From: Brachynemurus nebulosus
Taxonomy: Eukaryota; Arthropoda; Insecta; Neuroptera; Myrmeleontidae
DNA length: 64,000 nucleotides
Direction: 5' to 3'
NCBI GenBank assembly: GCA_035578155.1
Contig: JAPWDM010000011.1
Location: forward strand, 20,560,375 to 20,624,374
Each line of letters opens with the position of its first letter. Position 1 is the stretch's first letter. Made by a program: the position numbers and the translations under genes. The notes beneath the pieces were generated by a model, which saw nothing but the letters and a program-made list of their open reading frames with translations, had not been told where the DNA came from and did not search any database. Positions 21,692 through 31,908 of the stretch are shown piece by piece.

Positions 21692-22150
21692 ACTAGCCGT
21701 ACCCGTGACGTTGTTCACGCGAAACGTTGAGTAGTTTCTTTTTCAAATTTGTAGTTTCTTGCAACACAAAATGCATTAAATTGTCTCCAAATTGACAATT
21801 GTGTATTTATTGTATTTTTCGGTACACAATTAGCAACATTTTTTTTGATTTAAAATTCAGAAAAATTTCCAAACTACAAAATTTATTTACAATTTTTGTT
21901 ACTATAGTTATGAAATTTTTTATGAAATATGTAAATTGGCGTAATGTGTGTAGATGCTCAAAATAGTTTTTCCATTTTTCCGTGGCAATGAGACATTTTC
22001 TCGGAATAAAAAGTATCTTAGATGTTGACCCAGGTAATAAGTTATCATCACACCAAATTTCATTAAAATCCGTTCAGTAGTTTTTACGTGATGCGTGAAC
22101 AGACAGACAGGCAGACAGAGACAGATTTACAGTTTTATTATATGTATAGA
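21692..22150 (-). repeat. Dispersed insect repeat, opposite-strand copy of the 4909-5597 family
   Basis: It begins ACTAGCCGTACCCGTGACG and ends TTTTATTATATGTATAG, the reverse of the 4.9-kb copy. It contains a single internal module (TTTCATTAAAATCCGTTCAG) where the other copy has three. Confidence 0.7.
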
Positions 22151-22820
22151 TTACATACATTTAATTTGTAACGCGGCACTACCTTAATTAATAAAATGAT
22201 TACTTTGTACTTATTTTTCGCGCAACTGATGCTCGGTCAAGAACCCGGTCTGTCAAAAAAAAATGATGTCAGATAAAAAAAAAACTTTAGTTAATACATA
22301 TTTCCTAATGTCTAACTGAAGATATTAAATTTTGATTCTAGTATTTTATTTTGTATTGTCAGCATAAATAAAAGTTAAATGCAAATAAACCTTCATTATA
22401 TTGTGTATAGGTACTTCATATTAGTATGCACTTTTCTTTAGAAAGTAGAAATTGTACGTATGTTGTATTTCATTGTACTTTGCATGCTATACGCAAACAG
22501 TGGCGCATTAAAAATAAAATTTAAAAAAAATATTGTTATTCCTTAAGCGTACTTGTTATAAAACTACATCCTATTTTGTTTTTTGTTTTTTTATAAAGGT
22601 CAATAAATTTAGAGACATCTAGAAAATGAGATAATTTTATTGATAATTTCCTTAAAGATTCCATTACGTAAATTTTTCAATTTACAGATTTAAATTTTGA
22701 CATGTTGAAAACAACTAATTTATGGGGAAGTAAAAGCTGATTGCCTTAATGTGTTAACTTACAATACAAAAAAAGACTTACTAAAAAGTAATTTATGCAG
22801 TTTTAGTTTCCAAAGTAAAT
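22151..22820. other. AT-rich stretch, nothing recognised
   Basis: No coding, RNA or terminal-repeat signal seen. Confidence 0.4.
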
Positions 22821-22829
22821 AGTCTAGCA

Positions 22830-23004
22830 CAGGGCTTCTTAAACTATGGGACGCGACCCCATTTGGAGTCGCTTAGCGAAATCTTGGGGTCATAGCGAAA
22901 ATTTTTTTATATGTGTATATATTGTTACCTAATCAATAAATCCTTACAAAATACTTATATATCTCTATTTGAGGTCACGAATGAAAAAAGTTTAAGCAGC
23001 TCTG
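22830..23004. mobile_element. hAT MITE, 175 bp, perfect 8-bp target duplication
   Basis: Inverted ends CAGGGCTTCTTAAACT and AGTTTAAGCAGCTCTG are flanked on both sides by GTCTAGCA (22822-22829 and 23005-23012). The ends and the 8-bp duplication fit the hAT superfamily. Non-coding. Confidence 0.9.
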
Positions 23005-23454
23005 GTCTAGCAGATGTACTTGAAAAATAAAAAATGGTGAAAAAAACTTTTAGAATCCATATCACCATCTATAGAAGTACAAAGATTAAATTTAAAATTT
23101 TGGATATTCGCCTAATGTTACGCCACTGAGTATTTTTTTTGTGGTAAATATATTATACCGACGCAGACAATTTGCTATTGATTTAGTTTTAATGTTAATA
23201 ATATTTATAAATTTAACTGGAGTACTTATCATTATCAGTATTTTTTTTCTATCTCTGCAAAAAATAAAAAAATTATTATTTTGTCGTACAGTGTCCGTCA
23301 TATAAAAAAGAGGTGTGTTATGGATACTCCTACTTTTGCCATTGTAAATATTTATTGTCTTCTTTTTTTGAAAAATTTGCAAAGAATGAATACACTCGGG
23401 TGGGATAACTTTGCGTCGGGGTGACGCATAGTGAATTTGGAAAAAATTCTTTCA

Positions 23455-23578
23455 GATTCTACCATTCGATGTAATACATAATAATAAAGTTTCTCCTTAA
23501 GGACGCACAAAAATATAAAATATAAAATATTCACTAGACCGGTTTCGACTACTTTTGTAACCCTCTTCACTTACAGCC
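23455..23578 (-). repeat. Inverted repeat arm with hammerhead-like motif (pairs with 25175-25290)
   Basis: On the minus strand this arm reads GTGAAGAGGGTTACAAAAG, then TAGTCGAAACCGGTCTAG, then GAATATTTTATATTTTATAT. It matches 25178-25290 on the plus strand. The centre resembles a hammerhead ribozyme: NUGANGA, a 6-bp stem II with AAAA loop, GAAA, then a CCGG stem III and UC. Confidence 0.7.
23537..23570 (-). ncRNA. Decayed hammerhead-ribozyme-like core (minus strand)
   Basis: Read on the minus strand: core GUGAAGA (expected CUGANGA, so C3 is changed), stem II of six pairs closed by an AAAA loop, then an intact GAAA box, self-complementary stem III CCGG and the U-C cleavage dinucleotide. Stem I is poor. 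The order of all boxes is right, so common descent from a type I minimal hammerhead is likely, but activity is not. Confidence 0.45.
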
Positions 23579-24400
23579 CCATCACGGAAGTCGAATTTTT
23601 CCCTTCATCTTCGGTATTGAATGTCTACAAGCGAAATGTGATTGAAAGTCTACAAGCGATTTGTCATTTTGGTGGTTTCAAAACTGATGATGAGTGTCCG
23701 GCTGATCGGGGCTTTAGAAAAAGGTTTCAAGTTTTTAAGGGTTGAACCTCAGTAAATTTCAATTTTATGCCGATAGCAGTTAGCGGGAAAAAAGCCAACA
23801 AACACAATTCGTACGAGGGCATTCCTACCCATGCTTATCCGCTAGTTGCCTTTGTGTTTTATTTTTAAATATTAAAAAAGGACCTTAAATAGGGAACTGG
23901 AAGGCCTTTCTGAAGATATTTTTTCTTTCCAAAAAAATCCAAAATTTCTATTTTATAAATAAAAAATATAAAAAACGCCGTGAGCAGTGGAGCCCCATCA
24001 CGGAAGTCGAATTTTTCCTTTCATCTTCGGTATTGAGTGTCTACAAGCGAAATGTAATTGAAAGTCCACAAGCGATTTGTCATTTTGGTGGTTTCAAAAC
24101 TGATGATGAGTGTCCGGTTGATCGGGGCTTTAAAAAAAGGTTTTAAGTTTTTAAGGGCTGAATCTTGCAATTTTGTGCCGATAGCAGTTAACAGGGAAAA
24201 AGCCAACACAATTCGTACGAGGGCATTTCTGCCCATGCTTATCCGCCAATTGTCTTTATGTTTTATTTTTAAATATTAAAAAAGGAACTTAAATAGTAAA
24301 CTGGAAGGTTTTTATGAAGATATTTTTTCTTTCCCAAAAAATCCAAAATTTCTATTTTATAAATAGTAAAAATCCAAAATTCCTAATTTATAAATAAACA
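23575..24400. repeat. Tandem duplication, unit about 416 bp, two copies
   Basis: The first unit is 23575-23990 and the second begins at 23991. Both start AGCCCCATCACGGAAGTCG, and they share nearly all of their length with small indels. Each unit has short open frames (24021-24236 and 24058-24279 in copy two) that carry no recognisable domain. Confidence 0.9.
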
Positions 24401-24553
24401 GTGACTTTAATAACATTTTTAAATTACTTAATATGTATATATTTCATTTGTTAAAAAATTATATTCACTTTTTTTAAATTTTTTAAAATTACTATTCGCC
24501 TACTTGTATTTAGAATAAAAATAATGCATTTAAAACACATTTAACAATAGCAT

Positions 24554-24780
24554 TTAATTCGCACCCCACCCCCACCATTTTAAGTAGCTTTAAAATGGTG
24601 GGGGTGGGGTAAAATATTAAAATCTCCAACAAGCAGACCCTAGGTACGAACTCCATCAACATTCCAAATTTCAACCCTCTAAGTTAATTCTGGGGGACTG
24701 TGGGCGTGATAGATCCAGCCAAAATCATTTTTTCCCCTCTACTCCCTCCAAATCATCGTAGGAAGCTGAATTTTGGATAT
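24554..24780. repeat. Hairpin and dispersed repeat module (shared with 34990-35230)
   Basis: A near-perfect hairpin, CCCCACCCCCACCATTTTAA and its complement, lies at 24563-24609. The following 150 bases (CCTAGGTACGAACTCCATC, TTTCAACCCTCTAAGTTAATT, GGGCGTGATAG) match 35030-35180 of the window at the level of a shared repeat. Confidence 0.65.
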
Positions 24781-24988
24781 GTTGTAGGTAATTGACCGAA
24801 ACATTATTTCCAATCGGTTTGGAAAAGTTTTATTGTTTTGTTTCCCCCAACACCTCCTTAAAGGTTGGGTTGGATCCAAAATTTGACCCCACTTTGATAG
24901 TATTGTTGTGCATCGGAATGAGCCGCACTTACCAAATTTCAGCTCTTAACTTCCATAGGGGGGCCCTACACATGTCAAAGGATAGCGG

Positions 24989-24989
<1 letters not shown>

Positions 24990-25054
<65 letters not shown>
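24990..25054. repeat. (AT)n microsatellite
   Basis: About 32 AT dinucleotides without interruption. It lies between the two inverted hammerhead-like arms. Confidence 0.95.
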
Positions 25055-25055
<1 letters not shown>

Positions 25056-25175
25056 ACATTTTTTTTCTACGGAATTGTGTTCTACGTGTCCGAAAACGAA
25101 TAGCGCCCCTACTCTCGCCTCTCGCCGTTCTTATCGTATAGGCTGTATATATATATTTGTATATATTTTATTTTA

Positions 25176-25290
25176 TGCTACTGAAGAGGGCTACAAAAGT
25201 AGCTGAGATCGGTCTGGTGAATATTTTATATTTTATATTTTTTGTGGATCCATATGGTGAAAAACTTTATTATTATGTGTAATCCAGCCC
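25176..25290 (+). ncRNA. Hammerhead-ribozyme-like motif in the right inverted arm
   Basis: On the plus strand: CTGAAGA (25181-25187, a perfect CUGANGA), stem II GGCTAC/GTAGCT with AAAA loop (six pairs), then GAGA at 25205-25208 where GAAA is required, then stem III TCGG and UC at 25213-25214. Stem I can form a weak helix (GCTA with TGGT). One core base is changed, so it is probably inactive. The sequence downstream of the motif continues as the arm shared with 23455-23578. Confidence 0.45.
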
Positions 25291-25867
25291 ACAGTACAGC
25301 TCAATATAGTGATTCGATGTAATGGTTTACACAAAGATATTCAAAAGCATAGAGTAATTAAAATTCATACGTTCACTTACATGTGACATTCTTGTCCAAC
25401 AAGCGCTAATAAATGAACATATCGCAAAACTGACATTTTCGGAGCGTCGCGTCGGAATGCCGCAGAAAATTTGTCGGACGATGTTTCCATTTGCTTCTAA
25501 AAATATTTATTTACCAACTGTGAAGAAATCAGCGGATTGGTTGGTAGTAAAACAATTATAAGCCGTTATTTTGACAAGTTATAGACAGCGGACACGCCGA
25601 ACGGCGTACCATTTTTGTCAGACAAATATATTTTAGCGTACATTATTTCATTAACTTTTATATAAATTTAAAAGTAAAACCCTGATCATAAATTTTCACG
25701 ATATTGTCAAATCAACGCCTTTCACAGTTGCGTACTAATAAACGCCGCATTTATACAAATTTTCGTAGATAAAAAACGTGGAAGACGCGTCAAAATGAGG
25801 CCGCACCTGAGAAGTTACAAAGAAGTGGTAATAAATTTTGAAAACAACCCCTGACTCCCAAACTATA

Positions 25868-27288
25868 GGGGTACGTGTCCATTTGAGAGTAACTAGCAGA
25901 AGTAACTATCCAGAAAGTTGATAGCTCATTGTCCACTTGAGAGTACTTTCAATAACTTTCACTCTCCAGAAAACTGTCTGATAGCAAACTCTCCGACAGT
26001 GCTCTCAAAACCGTGTCGACACTAGGGATGATCGATATTAGAAAAACATCGATGTTGACATCGATGTTAACATCGATTCAAGAGTATCGATATACGATAT
26101 ATATCGAAAGAAAAACATCGATGTTTATATGTAGCAAAATAAACAACCATTATAATCTATTATTTTATTTATTAAAAATTAACATTGCCATTACTTATTT
26201 GGTACACTTCGCAAAATAAGTATAACTTTGTTAGAAGTTTCCCTTTTAATCTGTTCCTTTGTTGATACAAATGCTGCCCAGCTTTTGAAAAAAGTCTTTC
26301 TGAAACTGTTGAAGTTGTTGTGCAACACAAATATTTAATGGGAATTTTTTTTAAAGTTTGGATAAGTGGATCCTAGAACTTGCTATAAAGGTAATGGATC
26401 TTGTTTTAAATCAGCTACAGGACTTTTTAAATACTGGATAGCTTAGAGTAATATTAATGTTTCGATATTATTCTCGTAACATCGATGTTTCGATGTTATC
26501 GAGGACATAACATCGATGTTTTTACATCGATGTTTTCCGGCTAAATATTGATGTTTTTCTACCATCGATGAATATCGATCATCCCTAGTCGACACACAAC
26601 AGTTGACAACTAATGTCAAATTTTGTTTAAGAAACATTAATGTGATTTTTATTTGGGGACAGAAAAATTTGCTTCATTTTATAATCAAATCTATATTTTA
26701 AAATAAAAAAGAAACAATCTTTAAAATTTCTGGTGATTTTTCAAATTATTCAGTTTACGTTGGACTTATTGTACATTTTATTTTTATGATCACAGTTTTT
26801 ATAATTTTTATATTTTTCATTAAAAAAAATGTTAAGTTTGACAAATATCTAATTAATTTTGTATCTTCTTTTTTAATTCACTCCTTCCTATCCATTTTTA
26901 ATTAATTTCAATAATTAACTCTGATATTTTAATTTTTTTAATATTTAGTTTAACAGTTTTTTTATTGAACAAATAAAAAGTGTAAAGGTATAATCCCTAC
27001 ATTCTGCGTACAACAAAATAGGACAAATTAGTATAAATAGAAACAACGTACAAAATCAATTATAATATAGCTGAGAGTGCTGTCACAATACGAACATGTT
27101 TCAAATTTTGAGAATAACTGTTGGAAAGATGAATTTATGCTTGTCCATTTGAGAGAACTAGAAATTTATCTACTCTCCGAGAGTTTTTGCGTGAACTATC
27201 GGATAGTACTATCAGTCCTATGTCCACTTCTAATTACGACTCTCGAGAGCAGCTCGCGATAGTTTTTCTCTCAGATGGACACGTACCC
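25868..27288. mobile_element. TIR element GGGTACGTGTCCA, interrupted by a nested hAT
   Basis: The ends GGGTACGTGTCCATTTGAGA and its imperfect complement (TCTCAGATGGACACGTACCC) delimit 1.42 kb, about 0.85 kb without the nested insertion. The subterminal unit GTCCA(C/T)TTGAGAG occurs again at about 25930 and 27145. No transposase remnant belongs to it. The target duplication is unclear, so I leave the superfamily open. Confidence 0.75.
26023..26587 (-). mobile_element. Nested hAT element with dimerisation-domain remnant
   Basis: The ends TAGGGATGATCGATA and its complement TATCGATCATCCCTA are flanked by a perfect 8-bp duplication GTCGACAC (26015-26022 and 26588-26595). Many CATCGATGTT units are repeated near both ends. 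On the minus strand 26215-26440 encodes the C-terminal hAT dimerisation domain in two frames: IQYLKSPVADLKQDPLPL, then KYLCCTTTSTVSERLFSKAG and QRNRLKGKLLTKLYLF. A stop and a frameshift show that it is dead. The catalytic core is absent. Confidence 0.92.
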
Positions 27289-27374
27289 TTACCTTAGTAG
27301 CCTCGGAAGCAGAATGTGGTACTACCGATAAATTAAAAGACATTGATACATATTTTTTTGTAGAGGAGCGGTAC

Positions 27375-27410
<36 letters not shown>
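27375..27410. repeat. (AAT)n microsatellite, left flank of the Dong-like element
   Basis: Twelve AAT units. An equal tract, 29545-29580, lies at the other end of the retroelement. Confidence 0.95.
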
Positions 27411-27420
27411 CATTATCTAT

Positions 27421-29298
27421 TTGCTCCATTGTCTGCGAGTCCACCCCGACATTATTAAATGTATTGAACACCTGTTGCCGCTCTGGAAAACAAGGTTCAC
27501 AATAACATCCGGTGAACACGTTGTGTCGACGGAGTTGGTGACATACAAACGAGGCGTGTACCAAGGAGACAGCCTCAGTCCACTTTTGTTTTGCATCTCG
27601 TTGTTGCCCCTGTCAATCAGTCTGAGAGAGGAACCCGGCTACTTGTGTGGCCCGGTAGGAAATCGCGAGCATAAAGTCACACATTTATTTTATATGGATG
27701 ACTTAAAACTGTATGCCTCGTCGGAGAGTGATCTCAACTGCGCTCTAAAATTAACACACAAATACACGCACGCGATCGGTATGGAGTTCGGACTGGACAA
27801 ATGCGCGGTGGTGCACTGTAAGCATGGTGTAGTTTCGAATTTTGATTCACACGCCCAATTAGTGGATGGAAGCATCATAGAACATCTTGATGAAGGAGCG
27901 ACCTATACGTACCTTGGTGTTGGCGAAAGTCACATCCAGGACGTGAAGAACATGAAGGCCGCCTTAAGTAGTAGATATAAGCGCCTTCTCCGACAAATTT
28001 GGAGTTCTGAATTGTCGGTGAAGAATAAGACCAGCGCTACAAATATGTTAGCTATACCCATCCTTTTATATACTTTTGGCTCAATTAAGTGGAATGTGAA
28101 TGAATTGGAGGAACTAGACCGAGACACGCGAAAAATAATGAACATCAATCGTAGTTTGCACCCACGCGCATCGACACAACGACTTTACCTCCCACGAGAC
28201 CTAGGGGGTAGGGGGCTCCTGTCAGTCGAACGTTTGCATGACCGTATAGTCTTAGGTACAGCTTGTCGTGTACTTAACAGTTCAGACCCGCTATTGCAAC
28301 TCGTCAGGGATCACGAGCTTGCTGGCGTAGGCGCATTTTTATTCACAGCAGCGCAACGTGCTGCCAATATCTTGGGCTTAGCCTTCGATCCGCGTAATCG
28401 CGACGGTGATGATAACATTCTTTCACTATCACAGTCGCGCCAAAAGTCGGCAATCAAGAGAGCCGAGCAACAACATCTGCTCAATAAACATCGCGACAAA
28501 GTTCACCAGGGTATGTTCTACCGTCATCTTGACAACCTTGGCCTTTCGAGCGAACTCACTTGGGCTTTCTTGAGTGCTAATGGACTTAAATCGGAAACGG
28601 AGGGCTTTATCATGGCAGCTCAAGATGGAGTGTGGAACACTTTAACACACCAAAAATATGTGATGGGTAATAAAGGGGTTTCGAGTACCTCGTGTCGGGC
28701 ATGCAAAGCATACCCGGAAACCTTAATGCACCTAACTTCAGGTTGTTCTTATTATGCTAAATCCACCTATATCCATCGCCATAATGCAGCGTTGCGTGTG
28801 CTCTACTTTTATCTTCGTCATCATTACGAAGTTGACAAAACACCAGTCTTGCCCTACGATCCTGCGGAAGTAGAATCCTTTGTTGCCAACCAAAAGTGCA
28901 AGATCTTTTGGAATATGCCGGTTGCAACTACCAGGCAATTGAACGCCAATAAGCCTGATGTTGTGCTTCAGGATTTAACATCTCAGACTATGTATGTTAT
29001 CGAGTTCTCTGCTCCAGCGGAAACTAACATAGTCGAAAAGGAGGAGCAAAAAAGGATTAAATATCAAGATCTAATACACGAGCTGCGACAACTGTACCCG
29101 GGCTATACGGTCCACTTGGTCGTACTTATAATCGGATGTCTGGGGGGTATGCATAACTCCTTTGTGCGCAATCTTAACATCATTCCGGCTTGTAGATCTC
29201 ACGCCAACATGTTAGCGGCGTCAATGCAAAAAGCAGTTATTATCGGGACGCTCCGCACGCTTCGGTCGCACGAAACGACTTTTTCCGGGAGTTCATGA
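27421..29298 (+). CDS. Partial retrotransposon polyprotein: reverse transcriptase + zinc motif + restriction-like endonuclease
   Basis: About 625 codons stay open to the TGA at 29298. There is no genuine start; the frame simply enters from the AAT tract. Residues are numbered from 27421. The reverse transcriptase keeps motif 4 (GVYQGDSLSPLL, QGDSLSP at 48-54) and the catalytic motif FYMDDLKLYAS (YMDD 91-94). Motifs upstream, including the first catalytic aspartate, are missing because of the truncation. After the thumb/linker comes the zinc motif CX2CX8HX4C (C425, C428, H437, C442). Next is the endonuclease core KPD (511-513) and a beta strand ending VIEF (E528), followed by a Lys-rich segment. 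This C-terminal order is diagnostic for the RLE group (R2, R4, NeSL); the AAT flanks favour R4/Dong. It cannot be active as it stands. Confidence 0.9.
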   Translation: MLHCLRVHPDIIKCIEHLLPLWKTRFTITSGEHVVSTELVTYKRGVYQGDSLSPLLFCISLLPLSISLREEPGYLCGPVGNREHKVTHLFYMDDLKLYASSESDLNCALKLTHKYTHAIGMEFGLDKCAVVHCKHGVVSNFDSHAQLVDGSIIEHLDEGATYTYLGVGESHIQDVKNMKAALSSRYKRLLRQIWSSELSVKNKTSATNMLAIPILLYTFGSIKWNVNELEELDRDTRKIMNINRSLHPRASTQRLYLPRDLGGRGLLSVERLHDRIVLGTACRVLNSSDPLLQLVRDHELAGVGAFLFTAAQRAANILGLAFDPRNRDGDDNILSLSQSRQKSAIKRAEQQHLLNKHRDKVHQGMFYRHLDNLGLSSELTWAFLSANGLKSETEGFIMAAQDGVWNTLTHQKYVMGNKGVSSTSCRACKAYPETLMHLTSGCSYYAKSTYIHRHNAALRVLYFYLRHHYEVDKTPVLPYDPAEVESFVANQKCKIFWNMPVATTRQLNANKPDVVLQDLTSQTMYVIEFSAPAETNIVEKEEQKRIKYQDLIHELRQLYPGYTVHLVVLIIGCLGGMHNSFVRNLNIIPACRSHANMLAASMQKAVIIGTLRTLRSHETTFSGSS

Positions 29299-29544
29299 AC
29301 ACCTTTGAACCCCATGCCCCGTTTAGAGCGGGTCCTCGAACATCCATTGGACCTGCCCTCGAATCTCCCACTGCCATGGTTTTGCAGCGAGGTTCGGGGA
29401 TTTATTAGGTAGGGAAGACCAGGAAGGGGATGCTGTATGACGGACATTACGTACCTGACCTAGAAGTACCTGACCTGGTACGCTGCACGGACACTTTTTC
29501 CTCCGCCTGGGGGTTTTTGAAGTGCAGTCGCGATATTTACGTTA
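29299..29544 (+). other. 3' UTR of the Dong-like element
   Basis: GC-richer than the genome around it. It ends at ATATTTACGTTA just before the AAT tract. No poly(A) tail is present; the AAT repeats take its place, as in R4/Dong elements. Confidence 0.65.

Positions 29545-29580
<36 letters not shown>
29545..29580. repeat. (AAT)n microsatellite, right flank of the Dong-like element
   Basis: Twelve AAT units, in phase with and equal to the left tract. Confidence 0.95.
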
Positions 29581-29581
<1 letters not shown>

Positions 29582-30210
29582 TAAAAAATTACAGAAAAAT
29601 TTTCTGCGTAACTTAAATTTTACAAATCTACAATATTGATAAATATGTATATTTTATTTTGATTTAAGATTTTAACTAAGATTGTAAATTATACGGCATT
29701 AATTTAATTATTTATTTTAAAAACAAATTTAATTGTTTTCAATTTGATTATCACTAGAAAAATTAAATTGCGTTGTTAACGAAATATGGTATAATTACAA
29801 TTAATAAAAAAATAAGATTTAAATATCCTGAATCTTCACATAAAAATAACCCAAGGCACTTATTAAAACGATTGTTTTATCAGTAAGCTGTCTGACTATT
29901 ATAACGAATTAATTGAAAAAAATATACAAATAAAGTACAAAACACTTGTGATAAAATGCAAGATAATTTTGGATGACGTAAGGACATTTTTTGATTTTTT
30001 GTTCGAGTCTTTAAAATTTTTTCATAAGCGTAAAAAAAAAAAAAAAAAACATGATAAAAATTATTGATATTTAAAAATTTCTCTAGCTATGTGTATATTG
30101 AGCTGATAAAGATGTTACCGTGTATTTGTTTTAAAAAGTGTATTGGGAAGTGCATATAAAAATTTCGATTTTTGAAGAAATTAAGATGTTTTAGATATTT
30201 AATAATTTTT
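29581..30210. other. AT-rich stretch, nothing recognised
   Basis: No gene or terminal repeat seen. A poly-A tract (18 A) lies near 30032. Confidence 0.4.
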
Positions 30211-30211
30211 A

Positions 30212-30300
30212 GGGTGCCGTAGCAAACAGGGAATTCTTATCATTTTGTAATATCTGTCTGTTTGTCCGTCTGTTCGTCCGTCCGTATGTATACATATATT
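30212..30300 (+). repeat. Fragment of the AGGGTTCCGTA-type dispersed repeat (head)
   Basis: AGGGTGCCGTAGCAAACAGG is followed by GTCTGTTTGTCCGTCTGTTC, the usual start of a repeat family common in Lepidoptera. Related pieces are at 36120-36190, 57887-57960 and 59017-59085. Confidence 0.55.
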
Positions 30301-30782
30301 GAAAAGTAGGACCTTTTAAAAAAAAACTTGAGATTGTCTTTACCGTTGTTTTTTTCATTTTTAAGTCTCGTATATTTTATGAAATATTGAACATCAAAGT
30401 TATTTTAACCGTGGATCCCAAAAATCTGAGAAAGTAAGTAAATAATTTTAAGTGATACTGTGATACAAACAACCAAATTATCACGTTACGGGACCTTGTC
30501 TTGGTCTTGTTCCATACGTTATTGACCGGTTTTTATTTTAAAGTACCATCAGTTGGGGCGAATCCGGACAGAGCTGCCTCTCGATATTTCTTCGTCAGTG
30601 TTATGATCGCACAAGGTCATAGATCAATCTATGCTACTGAATTTTGTCAGTTATGGGTTAGTCGTCGAAGAACAGCGGTGAACGTGATATCTTTATATTT
30701 TGTTATTTTATAGGTACGTCTTTTAGCGAATTTTAAATATAACGCGCGTTTTAAAATCTTATAAAGAAACTGCTGTACAAAA

Positions 30783-30784
<2 letters not shown>

Positions 30785-30840
<56 letters not shown>
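30785..30840. repeat. (TA)n microsatellite
   Basis: About 28 TA units. Confidence 0.95.
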
Positions 30841-30845
<5 letters not shown>

Positions 30846-31800
30846 GGGATTGGCAGCAAAATGTTTGGTGTTTTGTTGACAATATATGTACAATAAATGA
30901 AAGCTGTATGGTGCTTAATTTTTTTTTTGGTAAGTTAATTAACAAAAAATTGTCTATAAGTGAGGCGAGTCCATACACGATGGTTCGTCAATATAAAAAG
31001 AAAGTGGGTATAAACTACATGAACTATAGTCTAGATAATACAGAACCCTAAAATTACCTACCTAGACTCCTCATAAACTTTCTTTAAATTTATTTTATTT
31101 TTATTAAAAAATAAAATTTTTATTGGTTTACTAACATTTTTTGTTTTAAAATCAAATTTTCGAAGACGACATTTTATTACAACATTTTTCATTGTTGTCG
31201 GAGAATTGTGTTATCAAAAAATTTGGTTATTTAAATTTTTGTTCGACCCTCTGTAGATTTATAGTTGTCGCGTCCCTGCTTTCCGATATTAAAAATAAAA
31301 GAAAATCGCTCAGGTAGGTTGCTGAATATTTCCATGTTCCAAAATCGACCTTCAATGATAGACGCAAAGGCAAATCGAAATAAAATTTATTTAAATCTAA
31401 AATGTTTTATTTCACCCATCAAAAGTCATTCGCTGATGCAGATATTTATTTATTTTAGCAAATCTCCAGATTGGAAATTCAGTTATTTTATATTTTTATG
31501 TCCGATTTCATCCATATGCATGACTGGATATGATTTATATTGCAAAAAAGCACTGTCCGGATTTATATTGCAAAAAAGCACTGTCCGGATTCGTTCCACA
31601 CATAGGGGCGAATCCGAACACTATCTAACAAAAAAAAAAGAAATGTTGCAGTATCAATTTTGATATTTTTATTACCATCCTATATGCTCGTGATACTAAA
31701 GCATTTAAATTATAAGTTTAATAGATTTGAGCGTTACTTTATGGTTATCCATCTTTGATATTAGTAAATAAAAGCACTTTACTTTGCAAAGTACCAATTT

Positions 31801-31908
31801 TATTGAATATAAAAACTCTTATGACATGTTTCGGTCAGTATGACCTTTTACACGTTTGAGAATGGTCATATTGACCGAAACATGTCATAAGAGTTTTTAT
31901 ATTCAATA
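31801..31908. repeat. Perfect 37-bp inverted repeat with hammerhead-like cores on both strands
   Basis: 31801-31837 is the exact reverse complement of 31872-31908. The plus-strand arm reads TTTGAGAATGGTCATATTGA, then CCGAAACATGTC. That resembles a hammerhead: a degraded NUGANNA box, a 5-bp stem II (GGTCA/TGACC), GAAA, stem III CATG and U-C. The core box differs from CUGANGA at two positions, so no activity is expected. A third copy, single and in plus orientation, is at 53440-53525. Confidence 0.7.

Larger units (their letters stand above)
27411..29544 (+). mobile_element. 5'-truncated Dong/R4-clade non-LTR retrotransposon
   Basis: The element lies exactly between two (AAT)12 tracts. It has lost its 5' part, including the start of the reverse transcriptase, and keeps an open 3' coding region followed by about 245 bases of 3' UTR. 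R4-clade Dong elements are known to insert specifically into TAA/AAT repeats through their restriction-like endonuclease, which fits the flanks seen here. The long frame without stops suggests a recent insertion. Confidence 0.82.

Noticed and set aside
23676..23705. CTGATGA followed by a short stem, as a further hammerhead
   Set aside because: No GAAA box or complementary stem I in the required position.
24792..25103. 103-codon frame with a long Tyr-Ile run
   Set aside because: The run is the translated AT microsatellite; the rest has no family resemblance.
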